Shown piece by piece: positions 62,740 through 64,000 of a stretch of DNA of 64,000 nucleotides (position 1 is its first letter; the number at the start of each line of letters is the position of its first letter). The stretch is from DASWTL01 sp966250385. Lineage in GTDB: Bacteria; Bacteroidota; Bacteroidia; Sphingobacteriales; Sphingobacteriaceae. The translations under genes were made by a program, and so were the position numbers. The notes below the pieces were generated by a model that did no database searches, was not told where the DNA came from, and was given only the letters and a program-made list of their open reading frames with translations. Location: contig CBINHC010000012.1 in NCBI GenBank assembly GCA_966250385.1, positions 62,001 to 126,000 on the forward strand, read 5' to 3'.

Positions 62740-63456
62740 TCAGGCGGCATGGGAAATGAATTTCACCAGGCTTCGCTTGGCCAGCGGCAGTAACGTTTGT
62801 TCAAGCGGGAACCGGATATCGGTCCCGATGTGATAGACGGCGGGGTTCGGAATGTTCCGCCGGGAAATGATCAGGTCTTTCCTGATGGCTTCCGGTGTAA
62901 AATACAGGTTCTGCCGGTAGCCTCTGATGTAGGTCGTATTGATTCCCCGGTATTTCTCATCCTTTCCTTCAAACAGTGTAACCTGGTACTCGTAGACCTG
63001 CGTTTCAGCCTCGTCGCCGTTCCGCAGCATAAAGTAACCGTGGAAAGGGTATAACGGGATGACGCCGATCGGCTCGATACTTAAACGGCTTTCCACGAAG
63101 TCGTAAATCTCCTTCCCCTCGCGCAGGGCAGGATCCAGCTTCTTAACGGCGTAATTGATGATCTGCTCGATCTGCTGCATGACCATATCGTCTTCGATCA
63201 TTTTTTCATAGGTGAGCTTGACCTGGTCGATATCGGCCTGCGTCAGACGCTCGGGAAAGGCCTGGTGCAGGCTGTTCTTATTCTCCCGGAACTGGATCAG
63301 ATTGTTGTAATGGAAGATCAGATCGTTCAGATCAGGATACAGCTTGGTCGAATGGAAGTGTTGATTGATCTTCTTAAGGTAGGCCAGTAAAACGTACTTT
63401 TTATGCTCAAAATCGAGCGAGCCTTCAATAAACCAGTTAATACTTAAGGTATACAT
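62740..63456 (-). CDS. Bacteroidota conserved hypothetical protein
   Basis: A 238-residue soluble protein with no signal peptide. The N-terminal 125 residues are helical (LLAYLKKINQHFHSTKLYP, later QIEQIINYAVKKLD). The C-terminal half has strands and the blocks PLYPFHGYFMLRNG and INTTYIRGYRQNL. I do not recognise a named domain. It is divergent from the RsmI-like gene, 58 bp away. The clean codon pattern and length make a real gene very likely. Confidence 0.75.
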   Translation of the reverse strand: MYTLSINWFIEGSLDFEHKKYVLLAYLKKINQHFHSTKLYPDLNDLIFHYNNLIQFRENKNSLHQAFPERLTQADIDQVKLTYEKMIEDDMVMQQIEQIINYAVKKLDPALREGKEIYDFVESRLSIEPIGVIPLYPFHGYFMLRNGDEAETQVYEYQVTLFEGKDEKYRGINTTYIRGYRQNLYFTPEAIRKDLIISRRNIPNPAVYHIGTDIRFPLEQTLLPLAKRSLVKFISHAA

Positions 63457-63501
63457 AGGCGATAATCAGTTATTTCACCCAATAAATTACCAAAAAAAGG
63501 C

Positions 63502-63509
63502 CATTTTTG
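63502..63509 (+). promoter_or_regulatory. Near-consensus -7 box 5 nt before the RsmI-like gene
   Basis: CATTTTTG differs from TAnnTTTG at the first base and ends 5 nt before the ATG at 63515. Confidence 0.3.
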
Positions 63510-63514
63510 CAATA

Positions 63515-64000
63515 ATGTCATACGGAACGCTTTTTCTGATTCCCGTGCCGCTGGCGGAGCACGCCTCGTCCAGATCATTTACCCCCTTTCTAAGTAAGAC
63601 GGTCAGTGAGATCCGGGAATACATCGTGGAAAATGAAAAAACGGCCCGGCGCTTTCTGAAGGAAGCCGGGATCACCATTCCGCAGAGCGAACTGATCATC
63701 CATGATTACGGCAAACACAGCCGGAATACCGACCAGCATGTGTTTATCCGGAGTCTCCTCAACGGGCAGGATGTCGGACTGATGAGTGAAGCAGGATGTC
63801 CGGGAATAGCAGATCCCGGATCAGACATTGTTGCGCTTGCCCATCTCAGAGGCATTAAGGTTGTTCCCCTGGTGGGCCCCAGTTCCATCCTGCTGGCCCT
63901 GATGGCTTCCGGATTCAACGGCCAGAGTTTCACTTTTCACGGTTACCTACCGATCGACAAGGGGGCGCGTGCCAAAAAGATCCGGGAACTTGAAGGTAAT
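63515..64000 (+). CDS. RsmI-like SAM-dependent methyltransferase, cut by window edge
   Basis: The ATG at 63515 opens a frame that runs off the end after 162 codons. The start SYGTLFLIPVPLAE, MSEAGCPGIADPG near residue 93 and VPLVGPSSILLALMASGF near 116 are the tetrapyrrole-methylase fold of the RsmI family, which 2'-O-methylates C1402 of 16S rRNA. The sequence departs from RsmI at the usual NLEDIT and SDAGTP positions, so it may be the Bacteroidota paralogue with a different target. The C-terminal half is not in the window. Confidence 0.88.
   Translation, partial: MSYGTLFLIPVPLAEHASSRSFTPFLSKTVSEIREYIVENEKTARRFLKEAGITIPQSELIIHDYGKHSRNTDQHVFIRSLLNGQDVGLMSEAGCPGIADPGSDIVALAHLRGIKVVPLVGPSSILLALMASGFNGQSFTFHGYLPIDKGARAKKIRELEGN

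Noticed and set aside
1..64000. tRNA, rRNA, CRISPR arrays, insertion sequences and integrases.
   Set aside because: No tRNA-like T-loop with acceptor pairing, no regular direct repeats with spacers and no transposase or integrase motifs were seen; the glycan island has no visible mobility genes.

Overview
The window looks like a chromosomal stretch of a Bacteroidota bacterium, probably Chitinophagia, Sphingobacteriia or Cytophagia. The evidence is a b558-type succinate dehydrogenase, a LytS/LytTR sensor-regulator pair, BlaI with an M56-TonB protein, an OmpA protein with TSP3 repeats, a DUF4920 protein, PdeM, and an arginine cluster with an acetyl/succinyl-ornithine carbamoyltransferase in place of ordinary ArgF. 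Several genes are preceded by the phylum's TAnnTTTG -7 promoter element, and Shine-Dalgarno sequences are rare. No rRNA, tRNA, CRISPR array, transposase or integrase was recognised.

Layout. 1-170: start of an AbiEi-like (DUF6088) antitoxin gene leaving the window, with a perfect palindromic operator. 275-2189: Nudix hydrolase, PlsC acyltransferase, lipoprotein. 2197-6806: LytTR two-component system divergent from a small membrane protein, an ABC transporter and a DoxX protein. 6810-11344: two divergent secreted M28 peptidases and a beta-CASP metallo-hydrolase. 11443-14068: twin operators, BlaI repressor and a large M56/TonB/plug-like sensor. 14185-17772: sdhCAB. 17932-24768: PdeM, DegP, DapF, a SNF2 helicase and Aat. 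24812-27650: small membrane protein, TonB-C protein, M23 peptidase, PAQR/hemolysin III protein and RbfA. 27857-32397: surface-glycan island (FkbM methyltransferase, WbsX-like protein, three GT2 enzymes). 32485-42041: MeaB, OmpA, a 46-residue membrane protein, RidA, EamA transporter, RecG, MFS exporter, a PLDc_N protein and an ABC exporter. 42108-47382: translation block rplM-rpsI-rpsB-tsf, then nagA, pyrH and frr. 47603-52203: creatininase, gluconate-dehydrogenase-like pair, desaturase and DUF4920 protein. 52572-62700: arginine operon (GNAT, argG, argC, argD, argF', argB, argE, GNAT, argH) plus a class I aminotransferase. 62740-64000: Bacteroidota hypothetical protein and the start of an RsmI-like methyltransferase.

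How it works together. The arginine operon encodes almost the whole route from glutamate to arginine, and residue 90 of the carbamoyltransferase suggests N-succinyl rather than N-acetyl intermediates. BlaI and the M56 protein form a derepression module. The translation block runs from a textbook Bacteroidota promoter.

The most unusual signals are two intra-operonic hairpins built from 7-nt units (between sdhA and sdhB, and between rpsB and tsf), a set of -7 boxes sitting 4-5 nt before start codons (candidate leaderless mRNAs), the palindromic antitoxin operator, the duplicated modules of the M56 protein, and a possible attenuator before the arginine operon. All functional statements rest on motif reading only; no database search was run.
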